Translations under genes and position numbers: made by a program | Source of the DNA: Hydnum rufescens UP504 | Taxonomy: Eukaryota; Basidiomycota; Agaricomycetes; Cantharellales; Hydnaceae | Length of the DNA: 64,000 nucleotides | Assembly: GCA_014904985.1 (NCBI GenBank) | Contig: MU129139.1 | Location: 25,844-89,843, forward strand | Reading direction: 5' to 3' | Shown: positions 35,911-48,622 of the stretch, piece after piece | How positions within the stretch are numbered: position 1 is the stretch's first letter | Layout: every line of letters starts with the position of its first letter | The notes under the pieces: model-generated | What the model was told of the DNA's origin: nothing | The model's input: only the letters and a program-made list of their open reading frames with translations | Database searches by the model: none

Positions 35911-36840
35911 TCATTTGACTGTCACCCGATCAGCCCAGATAGCATGGCCTAAATAGTCAGGCCAATCATAGATTTGGATTGACGATATCTTCCATAGCGC
36001 GTTAATCCATACAGCGTGTCCGCGTTCGGATTTTCCGTTTGCTTGAGGATTATAAGGTGATATTTTAACAACAGGCACCTTATATTTCTGCATGAGGCCC
36101 TCAACGGCTCCCTTGAACTCAGATCCGTTATCGATTGTAAGCTGGAAAATGCAGCCATATCGACACATGATGTCGAATAAAAAGTCGGCAATCTTGTCTG
36201 ACGACAAAGCTTTCAGCTTCGTAGCCTCGAGAAACCCGGTAAGATTGTCAACTAGATCAACAACATATCTAAACCCGTGTTTCCCTTTAGGCATATGGAC
36301 CGAGTCCATATCGAATCGCCTGAGTAACGTGCGAGTATACTGCGGTTGAATAGGAATCGTATTCCTGTAAGTCGATCGCATTTGGCATTCATGGCAAGTC
36401 AGGCAGTACTGAGCGACAAAATTGTACATGTTAGGCCACCAGTACGAGTCTCTGACTTTACGAAAGGTCGGGTCTCGCCCTCGATGTCTGGATTCGTCGT
36501 GCGCGTCTCGACAAATCCTAGTACGGATCTCTTTGCTCAATACAACTTGAAGAGGCGGCTTGTCACCATTACGTCGCCAGAGCATTTGTTCCAGAATAAA
36601 GAAGTGCCTAGCCTGGTTGGCTATGTGGTTCCTTCGCTTTCGATCCTCAGGAAGCTTTAGACTCGTAAGGTACGCCAGGATTTCATCCCAGTATTCGGAA
36701 GTGTCGTACTCATAGATCTTATGCTTATGAGTTAACTTCTTTGTTGACTCGTCTTCAGCAGGTACGAATGCTTCGCCCTCAAAGGCTTCGAGCGAGAATT
36801 CATCATCCGGAGTTTCGCTAGACACACAATCGGGTTGCAC
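35911..36840 (-). pseudogene. Ty3 integrase zinc finger and catalytic core
   Basis: HHCC finger: HDESRHRG then CLTCHEC. Catalytic D-D-E: FDMDSVHMP, LTIDNGSEFKG, NPQANGKSERGHA. It overlaps the RNase H frame by about 100 bases in another frame, which indicates a one-base indel near 36840. It ends at a TGA in place of Arg. Confidence 0.85.
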
Positions 36841-37905
36841 CCAATCGACTTCAAGAGAGTTTCTTCTCCCGATAATCGATTCAAGGTCGTAAATCGCAAG
36901 ATCGGGTCTTCCACAGTGTCTGAGGTTTCAGATAAGTCGTCTTTTGGTACTTTGACCAGCTTGATAGTCTCGCTAATATCAGACTCTGCTTCAGATTCGT
37001 CCGAATCTTGACTCGCTTGTGGACGTCGCGATAAACCGTCTGGGCCTCGATGTTTTGAAGCAGGCGAATGCATCACTTCAAAATCAAAAAGCAATATGTA
37101 CGAGATCCATCTTGTCATTGCCGCATTGGGTAAGCCCGGATTGTTGATCATCTTTGCTATGTAGCTTGCGTCTAGCACAAGGCGGAAGTGGATTCCGTGT
37201 AGTCTGTATCGTTCGGCATTCAAGGCACGAAAAACCCCGTACAGTTCCAATTTGGGCTGTGAATAGCGACTCTCGGTATTGTTGAAGGTAAGTGATCCGA
37301 AATTAATCGGATAATCAACGTTATTCGACTTGTTGGCTGACTACCCAGCCACATCCCGTAGTAGACGAGTCCACTGCGATGGAAACAAGGCCATAGTCGT
37401 CATTTCGTTGCGATTTCGATACGACAGCTCGCGCAAGATCGTAGTCGATTGCCTTAATTGGTACAGCCGTCGCGGCTAGTCGTTTCAACTCGTCTAAGGA
37501 GCACTGTGCTTCCTGGCTCCAAGCAAACTCGCTAGGTGCCATTTTCCGAGTTAACAACGTAAGAGGCTTTGCTATTATCGCAAAGTCTTTAATCCAACGT
37601 CTTACGACTCCAACAGTTCCGAGGAATCCTCGAACTTCCGTTGAATTGTCACAGGTGGGCCATTTTCGAAGTTTGGCATTAATCTCATGCGATACATGGG
37701 CTCCTTCTTTAGAGACGACGGCTCCAAGAAGCGCAAGTCGGGGTGTAGCAATAATGGCCTTCTGGCCTGCGATAGTAGCACCAGAGACTTTAACTCGTAT
37801 TAAAGCTCTTGTAACATCGTAGCAAACTCGAAAATAAAGCGGCGAATTTGCTTGTTCTCGGGAATTGAACGTTGCCATAGTCAGACCGGGGTCCCATTCC
37901 CGCAC
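36732..37905 (-). pseudogene. Ty3 RT thumb and RNase H
   Basis: Two frames (37905-37321, 37250-36732). The first has RT connection motifs LLGAVVSKEG, VRGFLGTVGVVRRWI and RNase H IAVDSSTTGCGWVV; the second continues with ELYGVFRALNAERYRLHG, VLDASYIAKMINNP and HRGPDGLSRRP. A one-base frame break lies near 37335. Confidence 0.85.
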
Positions 37906-38790
37906 AGTCGTCTACAAAGACATTGGCACGATCTGGTGCCATAGATCCGATCATATGTGAGGTCGCGCGACAAAAGACTTGCATAGAATTGGTGTAGCCT
38001 TGAGGTAATCTTGTAAGTCTAAGCGGCCCCAGAGCGTATCCATGAAAGGTCGTTAGATCGCGGGATTTCTCAGCCAATAAATAGCTGTCATATCCGCTCT
38101 TAAGATCACAAATACAGTAGCAGGTTCGTCCCGTGAATTGTTCTATCATTTCGTCGATACGAGGTGGAAGACCGGCGTCACGGATAGTCACAGCGTTCAG
38201 GGGCTGTAAATCATGCACCAGTCGCAAGAAACCGGACTTCTTTTCGACTGCAAAGATAGCTGAACGATAGGATGAAGCGGATCGCTCATACTTTCCGCTA
38301 TCAAACTGTTCCTGGAGCAATTTCGAAACCTCGTCCATTCGACCGAGAGGAATTCTTATGTTTTTCCTCATCCAAGGTTCATGAGGTACGGTCGGCATTT
38401 CATACGGAGGAAAATATTCCGTATTAAAGGTTCCTCTTTCGTGTTCCTCAAACGCAAAGGCATCGCCGTGTGTAACGATCAAGTGAGCAATAAGCTCAGT
38501 TTCCGGTTTGGTTAGGAAACCCGTAGGAATCTTGTCCAAAATATAGGTAAGACGTTCCCTTGTTATTCGTTCCGTATATTGAATATCCTCTAGCTTGATA
38601 GGATTCGTCGGCAGGGATGGAAATTCCCCGAGTTTCAACGGATTGAAGACTAAGGCGCGAAAATCCGGATTATACGACGCTACCGGATGGACTTTCTTCC
38701 CAACAGGTTTGTATTTCCGGTTGCCCATGATATATCTTGCGATCTCCTCGGCCGGACCTATTGTACGGCGAATGAAAGACCGTTATTTAT
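37790..38790 (-). pseudogene. Ty3 reverse transcriptase
   Basis: Fingers and palm motifs: SSYRSAIFAVEKKSGFLRLV, HDLQPLNAVTIRDAGLPP, LTRLPQGYTNS and the active site FVDDCAG (about 37907-37930). The frame changes relative to gag-protease near 38758-38790, just before GPAEEIARYIMG, and again near 37890 directly after the active site. The first could be a programmed shift; the second looks like damage or error. Confidence 0.88.
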
Positions 38791-41623
38791 AAGGGCTTTC
38801 ATTAATCGAGCCTCCAATTGGTTGTCCTGGATCAAGTTTTGAACATGATACGCTGTTCGGAGGGCGTCAAGAATGACAGGTGCGTGTAAAGCTTGATTAA
38901 GAATGTCCGGATCGTGGTTAACAGGCCTCAGCTTTATAAGCTTGCCTCCCATGTCCGACAGAATTGAAGATATATTTGTAGGAAATTCCGGAATTTCTTC
39001 AAAGGTTTCCACTTCAGCAGAACAGCTGTTTGAAGCGGACTTCGCACGACATTTGACTAATTCGATAGGAAGGACGTTCCTAGGTGCCGACATTATTGGC
39101 AGCGTCACTTTAACGGAACGTCCAGTGTCTCGATCTCCGTCTTGCCATATTTGGAGATTCATCCCAGATCCGTGAGTGTAATCGATTCTGGCCGAGTACG
39201 AAAATAACCATGGTTGTCCTAGAATTACTTCTTTGGACCCAATGTCGTCGGGCGTTATAAAGAAATTGTGGTGGAGTGGAACTCCTCCAACGTGTACCGG
39301 AACGTCGCGACAAAGCCCAACAAGATTAACTTGGTGGCCAGAAACTCCGCGCAGATGCCAGTCTTTTCCTGAAGGATCCATCGGGAGCTCCAATTTGACT
39401 TGAGTCGCCTGTCCCATCATGTTCAACTCGCTTCCATTATCGATTAACATTGTACATGGTCGACCCATAATTGTGCCTTGGATTTTAGCCGTTACCATAG
39501 CCAAAAAGGACGGGCTAAACGAATAATCCGAATTTTTCGTATTGAAGACGCGGTCATGTTCAATTTTAAGCTGACGTTTATAATATTCTTCAGCTTGTTC
39601 ATCGGTATTCGACGTGTATTCGGTATCATCAGAAAGGTATTCATCTGATGTTTCGTTATCAGAGTCGACTTGGATTAAACCAATAGTACGTATGTCTTTT
39701 GGAGGACGATTGACATATGGGCGCTTAGGTCCCTTTTTGGCATCAAGCGGTTTGATTCCGTACTCCGCTGAGCTAATCGAAACCTCAACGTTCTTGACTC
39801 GTGGATCCTCTGCCGTGACTGGCACCCTCTGGGTTTTAGTAGCAATCTGCAGCCGCCTACACAGCTCAAAGGAAGACCCAAGGACATCGCCGAGCCTAAC
39901 GGATACTTGTTTCTCCATCAAAGACTTGAATAAGTCCTCGACATTAACGGCTTCTTGTAACTCGCTGGCAAACCGGTACGTGGGCGAAGCTCGCTTTCTT
40001 GGTACATCATTCTTTTCGTGGACCGTGACAACATCTTCGAGGGTAGGTCTAACCCTCCTTTTTGACTTGGATTCCTTTTCCTTCCGCAAATCCGTACCTG
40101 GCGGGTTGTGAACACGAGGACTAGTCGGCGTCCCATCACCCATCACGACATCTTCGTCAGGAAGAGCTTTATCCCGCTTCAAGATGGTCACGGGCTGCTT
40201 AGCAGACTCTGATAAGCCCTTCTGTTCATCAGATGCACGGGCATCGCGTTTGGACGAGCTAGGCGTCATATCTTGTGGCAACATAGGCTTTTGCTGACTT
40301 GCATCTTTAACAGGCACTTCAACATAAGCGCGATTAGGCCGTTCGGATCGTTCGGGTCGCTTTCCCTTTGGATCGTCCTTATCATACGGTTCTGTTCGCT
40401 TCTGACCTCGGTTTTGGGCTCGCTCAGCCGGGAAAACATCATACTCGTATTCCCCAAACGTCGCGAACTCGTGGTTAAAGGAGTTATACCTTGGTGAGCC
40501 ATCCGCTTCAACGTTAGAGGCATTCGCTATTTGTTCCTGCAGAACTCGGGCGACGCCTCCTTTATCCACGTCACCACGAGGCAAATCCGAGCCATCGAAC
40601 TTCACGAGACGTCCCTCATGCGAAAACTTCAAAATCTTCTTCGCAATAAAAGCTTTGGTCTCCGGGCAGTCCCTCAGTGAGTGCCCGTTCTCTGTGCACA
40701 TGAAACACGTTATTGATGATCCAGAAGGCCTAGGAGGCCTCTTTGTTGACCTATCCGCCTCGATCGCAATCGTCAAACGGCCGATCTTATCGACAAGGTC
40801 GTCGATATTCGACTTAGACGAGTCCCCGGGCTCCTGCGCCTGGGGCTTAGCTTCCTGTTGGAGTTTTGTAGTAGGTTCTTCTTTCTTGACTTTCGACTCA
40901 AGTCTAACGCGACGTTTCTTAGACTTAGATCGACTACTATCCTTCTCGACATCCGAATCGGATATCGAGGACTCGTCGTCCGAATCCGAGGAACTCGTTA
41001 CGCCCGTCTCGCTCGAGACCTCCGGGCTTTCGTCATCATCAACAATGCGGTAAAGATCTCGCTTAAGACGGGTTTTAACAGTACTAATGACCTCGTTCAT
41101 AGGCGGGGGTTTCGTCAAGTCCGTCCACAGCTCAAGATTCATAAGGATGTTCGCGATGTTTTCACGGAAGGTACGAGGTTTTAATCCCCTCCAGAAGTAG
41201 TCGTGTTTATCGGTCTCAGATAAAGACCGGCGATCCTCAAGCGCTTTCGCGATAACTTTGAACTCGCGTATATATTCATCAAACTTTTGAACAGACGTTA
41301 AATTACGGCTTTTCCTAGCTAGTTTGATGAGGTGATCGAGTTTGTAATACGGTTTTTCCTCTTCAGACGGATAGTGCTCGAGTAATCGAGCCCTAAACAC
41401 CGCCCAGTCGCCGCCCGAGTATTCATCGAGTGTCTCGATGAACCGCTCGGACTTAGTGTCACAATAATGAGTGATTTGGCGGACCATTTGGGCTGGTGTA
41501 AGGCCCAGCCGCGGACGTACAAAACTCGTATTCCGCGAGAAAATGTAAGATCCGTTTCCCAGTAAACCTGGGGGCGTCTCTGGAACGAGGTCCAGGCATG
41601 CGAGTGAATGTCGGTGAAGACAT
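38758..41623 (-). pseudogene. Ty3 gag-protease
   Basis: Translation probably starts at the ATG 41621-41623 (MSSPTFTRMPGPRSRDAPRF), with a one-base break near 41507 before the 909-codon frame that begins at 41487. The gag has a conserved helical capsid region, then a Ser/Asp-rich linker, a CCHC knuckle CFMCTENGHSLRDC and a long charged segment. The protease has LIDNGSELNMM (around 39420-39455) and a second conserved stretch, KEVILGQPWLFSY. Confidence 0.88.
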
Positions 41624-41688
41624 TATTGAGACGTGAGAAATTGTTGCAAGTGTTGGTAATAGGGGTCCGAATTGAGATACTTGAGATC

Positions 41689-41706
41689 CCCTGTAAGGAC
41701 CACCAA
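41689..41706 (-). promoter_or_regulatory. Ty3 primer binding site
   Basis: On the minus strand, TGGTGGTCCTTACAGGGG lies two bases inside the 5' LTR. It starts with TGG as expected for pairing with the CCA end of a tRNA; the tRNA is not identified. Confidence 0.6.
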
Positions 41707-41708
41707 TT

Positions 41709-43092
41709 TGTAAGCAGGATGGTTATTAAACCAATCCAACTACTGTCCACGATGTTGAGCCGGGGACGAAAGAGGGGATCACAGATCTAATCTGGATGTT
41801 CAGGTTCGAGGGGGGAAGGTCTTTTGAACAGGGGAAATTGCAGTGAGCCAACAAAGCCCAAGCAATTAAGTGAGAATGTGTCTTTCAGTCAAATTACCAC
41901 ACCCTAAGAATCTCTTCTTGAGACCTTAGTCAAAGTGTAGTTAGAATTCGCTTTTTGTAGTGAGAAATCACCCAGGGACCAGCAGCTGTTCAAGGAGCTT
42001 CAAACTGGAGGAAGGGGGAGAACTACAGAATTTGTGTGCTAGCTGCACCTAATATACAATCCAGACTTCGACTCAATAGAAAGTGAAAAAGTCGGACTTA
42101 AGGGACACACAGAGAAAAAGAAATCAAGTTAAAATATTCAAAACTGATGGAGATATTCCAATTTCAAGATAAAAGGGGAGATTGACACATTACATGCTAT
42201 TCCTCCTTCAAACCTGGACAAGTTCCCTTAAGGAAATATGGAATAGGTCGCCCTGAAGGTCTTCTCCATTGGACATAAGAGGGCCGGAAGTAATTTGCTA
42301 TTTTGAATGGTGGAGCAAAGGGGGAGTCATGGGGAGGGAGTTGTCTTGTGAAAAATGGAGTTCGCGTCCGCTCGTTTTGCCCCTGGTACCGTTCGATGCG
42401 CATTTTCAACAGCTTTCAGGGCAATGGTCTGTTTCGAGTCGATCCAATCAAAACTGACAGATAAATTCGAAAAATACTCCTTCAGAGTATGAATCATGGC
42501 AAGATATTGTTACAGGGACCGCATTTTTGATCCGTTCGTTTCGTGTTTGGTACCGTTCGATAGGTACGATTCGTATCTTTCTGGGCGCGGTCGTTTCGAG
42601 TCGATCCGATCAAAAATGACGGAGAAATTCGAAAAATACTCCTTCAGAGTAGTGCAGCCCCTATCTGGATCATGTGACGGATCCGCGAGTCCAGAATCGG
42701 AACTAGGCCCGGTCCGCGTCATTACATAATCACAATCTGTCACCCTTAAGGCAGTAGGATGACTTGGAAGAGCAGGCAAGTCACCCAGTCTTGAAGAAAG
42801 ATGGCAAGTTGAATTGCCTTGTCCAAAGAAAATGGACTTGAAGTAGGGCATAAACTGCCCCTTTTTGATGAGGACTGTTGAAGTCCGACGGATAGTCAAT
42901 AAATTGACTGGTAGACATGGTAAAGGAATGAGGCGATATTATGGGTTAGAAAGGGGTAGGAATCCAATTGATTTCTTGAATAAACAAATGGCAATAAAAT
43001 TAAATGAGCGCGGTGACATATAATTGATTCGTTCGTAGGGAAAATGGCCGAGGATGAGGATTTCTATGGTGTAGGGATTTATCCCTCCAACA
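41709..43092 (-). repeat. Ty3 LTR, upstream (5') copy
   Basis: 1384 bp, nearly identical to 32345-33725, with differences mainly in single-base indels. It contains the promoter side of the element. Confidence 0.92.
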
Positions 43093-43651
43093 CCATTCAT
43101 TTCGTGTTTGTTACTGTTCGATAGGTACAATTTGTATCTTTCTGGAAGCAGTTGTTTTGAGTTGATCCGATCAAAACTGATGGAGAAATTCGAAAAATAC
43201 TCCTTTAGAGTAGTGCAGCCCCTATCTGGATCATGTGACAGATCCACAAGTCCAGAATTGGAACTAGGCCCAGTCTGTGTTGTTACATAATCACAATTCA
43301 TCACCCTTAAGGCAGTAGGATGGCTTGGAAGAACAGACAAGCCATACAGTCTTGAGGAAGAATGGCAAGTTGAATTGCCTTGTCCAAAGGGAATGGACTT
43401 GATGTAGGGCATAAACTGCCCCTTTTGATAAGGACTGTTGAAGTCCAATGGATAGTCAATAAATTGACTGGTGTTCATGGTAAAGGAATGAGGTGATATT
43501 ATGAGTTGGAAGGGGTAGGAATCCAATTGATTTCTTGAATAAATGAATGATGATAAATTTAAATGAACATGGTGACATGTAATTGATTTGTTCATAAGGG
43601 AAATAGGCCTCAGATGAAAATTCTATGGTGTAGGGATTTATCCCTCCAACA
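43093..43651 (-). repeat. Half of an older Ty3 LTR
   Basis: Begins exactly at the target duplication of the full element and matches LTR positions 42533-43092, but with CpG sites changed to TpG or CpA (for example TTGAGTTGATCC for TCGAGTCGATCC). It ends with CCCTCCAACA. The other half is not found left of 32345. Confidence 0.85.
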
Positions 43652-44149
43652 CTGTAATAGATGTTCTTGGTATCATTAGATGCAGATTTTTAACAGCTTT
43701 CTGGTGCAGTGGTTCCAAGCAGATTGGATGTGAACTGACAGAGAAATTCGTAAAATACTGATGGGTGTTGATTCTGATAGTAATATCATTCTGTAGAGTT
43801 CAGTTTTGATCTGTTCTTTGTGTGCTCAATATCATTTGATGTGGATTTTTTATATCTTTCTAGGAGCAGTTGTTCTGAGAGGATTGGATGTGAACTGACA
43901 GAGAAATTCATTTTTTACTGGAAATTCTGTATTTTGATAGTAATATTGGTCTGGAGAGTGCAGTTTTGGTCTGTTTGACTTGTGTTTGGTACTGTTTGAA
44001 AGGTGTGAATTGTAGCCTTCCAAGCATTATATGGGCATACATCTCTGATCAAAACTGACAGAGTTATTGAATGAATTCAGTTTCTGTGTAGCTGTAATTA
44101 ATTTCATAATTGGTCATATGATCATCCAAAGGCTGGGAGTGGTGTGATT
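43652..44149 (-). repeat. Ladder of decayed LTR-internal modules
   Basis: Three diverged ~150-bp copies of the LTR internal module, recognisable by GAACTGACAGAGAAATTC and TGGTATCATT/GGTACTGTTTG-type words at about 43676, 43830 and 43980. No coding content. Confidence 0.6.
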
Positions 44150-45868
44150 TCACATTTTCTGATACTGGATGTTTTTATCTTCCACACTGTCAAATATCCT
44201 ATGTATTGCACCTGTATTATCAATGTAGAAATTGATCTTCACATTTTCAAGGTGGTTGCTGTGAAGGATGAGGTGGCATGTCTGCTCCACTGCAGATGCT
44301 AGGGCCTCCATTTCTGCATTGTAGACTTCCACCTTGGCCCCCAGTGCCCCTGCTGAGTCAAGGACAACATGGTTCTTGTGGTAAGCCACCAAGCCAAAGC
44401 CTGTTCTGCAGACCCCTTGTTTGGTGGTAAGGGACCCATCAGTGTATACCAGGAGGTATTTGGGGTTGAAAGTGATAGATTGGATAAACTCAATGTGTCT
44501 TTCCACCCATTCCTTTTTAAAGCATTGGCCAGGTAGCATTGGGGGTGTGGATGTTGATCCAGTATTTAAGGTCATCATCAAAGTGGGTCCTCCACCAAGG
44601 AGGTTCAGCAAAGGAGTCAATTCTCTTGGACTTTGGAACCCAGCATTGTGTGATTTGGATGAGTTGTGTGGAAAGTGATGTCTCAGCTTTTGCTTCAGCC
44701 ATGGCCTTTCTAACTGGGTTGCTGTAGTTACAAATGGCTGGTCAGGATGGAAGGGGTGGGGTAGACCTTGGGATGAGGCCTGCTGGGAGTGTGGTGGCTG
44801 GCATATGAGTGATAATGGGGTTATGGCTGTCCAGTCTCATGAGGCAAGTTGCTGTGCAGTCATTGTAATAGTTGAGGAGCAGGGGGTTGGGGGCATAGAT
44901 GCTTTGATTTCCATGGCATATATTGGGATTGTATGGAATGCCCCTGTAATATGACATATGGCTTTATTTTGCACAACCATGAGTGGGCTCACCAGGCTAC
45001 TCAACCCATTCCACCATGCTGTGCTAGCATAGGTCATCATGGGTAATATGGCTGCCCTATATGGGTTGCATAGGTGTAGTTGATCAAGGCCCCGGATTGA
45101 GTTGCTGAGCATGCCAAGTGTATTGGCTGCTTTCTTGACCTGGGTTCTGAATGTGAGCCATCAGTCAAACCAAACCCTGAGCCATTTGATCATTGGGGTT
45201 TGTTTAATGGTCTGGGTCACATGGGGGTTGTCAGTGGGCAAGCTGATGTCCAGCAGGTTGATAGTGCCTGTCTTTCTGCTTTTTGTATGGTGGATCAGTT
45301 CTTTTTTAAGTGGGTCAATCATTAAGCCATGGTCACCTAGCCAGTCCCTGGCCACTGCAAATGCCACTTTGAGGAGCATGACATTTGTGTCCAGGGACTT
45401 GGAAACTACTGAGAATTTACTGTCATTGACATAGACAAAGAGGCTCACTGTGGGTGCTCTGGCTGTCTACATGGCTGCTTTGTCATCTGCATGGGTGTTG
45501 AGGTGTGCTAGCACCTTTTCTTGGACATATTCTGTTAGGGGGGCAGAGAAGAAAGCTGCCAGTACTGGTGAGACACAGGAGCCCTGGGGGATCCCAGTTT
45601 CAACAGGGAGTAGACTGTCACACTTGCCATCTAGACAGAGAGCTGTGGAGTGGTCTGACAATAATGAGGAGATCCATCAGATAGCTGGGAGAGGGACATG
45701 TTTATCCTGAAGAGAGTGGAGGAGCACCCCCTGTGGGACAAAATCAAAGTACCCTGTGATATCAAAAGTGAGCATGGATGTGTTGAGTTTGTGATTCCAT
45801 GCAGCCTCAATATCATGAATTGAGGCAAGGATTGCATCATCCACTGAGTGACCCAGAATGATAGGCAG
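44150..45868 (-). pseudogene. LINE reverse transcriptase and RNase H remnant
   Basis: Minus-strand pieces in LINE order: LTFDITGYFDFVPQGVLL (RT motif A), GIPQGSCVSPVLAAFF (motif B), LFVYVNDSKFSV (motif C, where one catalytic Asp reads Asn), AAILPMMTYASTAWWNG (thumb), then an RNase H start YTDGSLTTKQGVCRTGFG and DNTGAIHRIFD. Several stops and frame changes. It is cut at 45868 by an LTR; the RNase H end is missing. The RT plus RNase H arrangement fits Tad/I-like non-LTR elements. Confidence 0.8.
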
Positions 45869-46684
45869 TGTAAGCAAGAAAGAAAAGGATCAATCCAGCT
45901 ACAGTCCATGTCATTAAGTCATGGACAAAGAAGGGAACCACAGAATTAATCCAAGTGTTCAGGCTTGAGTGAAGAGGGTCTTTTGGAACAGGGGAAATTG
46001 CTGTGAGCCAACAAAGCCCAAGCAATTAAGTGAGAATGTGTGTTTTGTGTCAAATTTCCACACCCTAAGAATCTCTTCTTGAGACCTTAGTCAAAGTGTA
46101 GTTAGAATTCACCTTTTGTAGTGAGAAATCACCCAGGGACCAGCAGCTGTTCAAGGAGCTTCAAACTGGAGGGGGGGGGAGAACTACTGAATTTGTGTGC
46201 TAGCTGCACCCAATATACAATACAGACTTTGACTCAATAGAAATGAGAAAGTTGGACTTAAGGGACATTAGAGAAAAAAAATGAAGTTAAAATCTTCAAA
46301 ACTGATGGAGATATTCCAATTTCAAGATAAAAGGGGAGACTGACACATTACATGCTATTCCTCCTTCAATTCTGGACAAGTTCCTTAAGGAAAAGTGGAA
46401 TAGGTTTCCCTGAGGGTCTTCTCCATTGGACATATGAGAGCCAGAAGTAATTTGCTATTTTGAATGGTGGAGCAAAGGGGGAGTCATGGGGAGGAGTTGT
46501 CTTGTGAAAATGGAGTTCATGTCTGCTATTTTTGCCTTGGTACTGTTTGATGCGCATTTGTAACAGATTTCAGGGCATGGTACTTGCGAATGAATATAAT
46601 AAGAATTGGCTTTGAAAATCAAGAAATACTCCTTCAGAGTATGAATCATGGAAAGATATTGTTACAGGGACTGCATTTTTCATC
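45869..46684 (-). repeat. Outer Ty3 LTR, first part
   Basis: Starts TGTAAGCAAG and matches the left ~815 bp of the Ty3 LTR with CpG sites largely lost. It is interrupted at 46684 by a second LTR. Confidence 0.85.
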
Positions 46685-48066
46685 CATTGTAAGCAGGATG
46701 GTTAAGAAACCAATCCAACTACTGTCCACAATGTTGAGCCAGGGACAAAAGAGGGGATCACAGATCTAATCTGGATGTTCAGGTCTGAGTGGGGGAAGGT
46801 CTTTGGAACAGGGAAATTGCAGTGAGCCAACAAAGCCCAAGCAATTAAGTGAGAAATGTGTGTTTCAGTCAAATTACCACACCCTAAAGAATCTCTTCTT
46901 GAGACCTTAGTCAAAGTGTAGTTAGAATTCGCTTTTTGTAGTGAGAAATCACCCAGGGACAGCAGCTGTTCAAGAAGCTTCAAACTGGAGGGAGGGGGAG
47001 AACTAATGAATTTGTGTGCTAGCTGCCCTTAAATATACAATCCAGACTTCGACTCCAATAGAAAGTGAAAAAGTACGACTTAAGGACACACAGAGAAAAA
47101 GAAATAAAGTTAAACATCTTCAAAACTGATGTCGATAATTCAATTTCCAGATAAAAGGGGATTGGCAACAATTACATGTATTCCTCCTCTTTCACCTGAA
47201 CTTTCCCTTAAGGAAACAGTGAATGTGTCGCCTGGAGGTCTTCCTCCATCAGACATAAGAGGCCGGAAAGTAATTCGCTATTTTGATGGTGGAGCAAGTG
47301 GGTCATGGGGAAGGGAGTTGTCTTTGTGAAAATGGAGTTTCGTATCCGCTCATTTTACCTTGGTACCGTTCGATGCGCACTTTCAACAGCTTTCAGGGAA
47401 TGGTACTTGCGAACAAATCCGATAAGAATTGGCTTCGAAAATCAAGAAATACTCCTTTAGAGTATGAATCATGGCAAGATATTGTTACAGGGACCGCATT
47501 TTTGATCCGTTCGTTTCGTGTTTGGTACCGTTCGATAGGTACGATTCGTATCTTTCTGGGCGCGGTCGTTTCGAGTCGATCCAATCAAAAATGACAGAGA
47601 AATTCGAAAAATACTCCTTTAGAGTATTGCAGCCCCTATCTGGATCACGTGATGAATCCGCAAGTCCAGAATCGGAACTAGGCCTGGTCCGCGTTGTTAC
47701 ATAATCACAATTCATCGCCCTTAAGGCAATAGGATGGCTTGGAAGAGCAGGCAAGTCATCCAGTCTTGAAGAAAGATGGCAGGTTGAATTGCCTTGTCCA
47801 AAGAAAATGGACTTGAAGTAGGGCATAAACTGCCCTTTTTGATGAGGACTGTTGAAGTCTGACGGATAGTCAATAAATTGACTGGTGGACATGGTAAAGG
47901 AATGAGGCGATATTATGGGTTGGAAAGGGGTAGGAATCCAATTGATTTCTTGAATAAATGAATGGCAATAAAATTAAATGAGTGCGGTGACATATAATTG
48001 ATTCATTCATAGGGAAAATGGCCTCGGATGAGGATTTCTATGGTGTAGGGATTTATCCCTCCAACA
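46685..48066 (-). repeat. Inner Ty3 LTR nested in another LTR
   Basis: A complete 1.38-kb LTR (TGTAAGCAGG to CCCTCCAACA) flanked by CCAT (46681-46684) and CCGT (48067-48070), a target duplication with one CpG change. It keeps more CpG than the surrounding LTR and is therefore younger. Confidence 0.88.
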
Positions 48067-48622
48067 CCGTTTGTCACGTGTTTGGTACTGTTAGATAGGT
48101 ATGATTCATATCTTTCTGGGAGCTGCCTTTTGGAATCAATCTGATCACAATTGATGGAGAAATTCGAAAAATACTTCTTGAGAGTAGTGCAGCCCCTTTC
48201 TGGATCATGTGACAGATCCGCAAGTCCAGAATTGGAACTAGGCCTGTCTGCATCATTACATAATCACAATCTGTTGCCCTTAAGGTAGTAGGATGACTTG
48301 GAAGAATGAGCAAGTCATACAGTCTTGAAGAAAGATGGCAAGTTGAATTGCCTTTGTCCCAAGAAAATGGACTTGAGGGCATAAACTGCCCCTTTTTGAT
48401 GAGGACTGTTGAAGTCTGACAGATAGTCAATAAATTGACTGGTGTTCATGGTAAAGGAATGGGGCAATATTATGAGTTGATAAGGGGTAGGAATCCAATA
48501 GATTCTTGAATAAATGAATGATGATGGAATTAAATGGGTGAGGTGACAAGTAATTGATTCATTTGTAAGGAAATTAGACCTTGGATGAGGATTTTATGGT
48601 GTAGGGATTCATCCCTCCAACA
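48067..48622 (-). repeat. Outer Ty3 LTR, second part
   Basis: Continues the outer LTR exactly where it was interrupted and ends at CCCTCCAACA. Strongly CpG-depleted. Confidence 0.85.

Larger units (their letters stand above)
32345..43092 (-). mobile_element. Ty3/gypsy LTR retrotransposon, nearly full length
   Basis: Two ~1.38-kb LTRs flank gag, protease, RT, RNase H and integrase in Ty3 order on the minus strand. A 4-bp target duplication CCAT lies at 32341-32344 and 43093-43096. The internal region is CpG-rich and the LTRs are nearly identical, so insertion was recent. About five one-base frame breaks and two TGA stops interrupt the genes; some may be sequencing errors. An additional ORF lies 3' of integrase. 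Confidence 0.92.

Noticed and set aside
38595..41053. Plus-strand ORFs up to 165 codons across the Ty3 element
   Set aside because: Antisense shadows of gag-pol, which has recognisable motifs on the minus strand.
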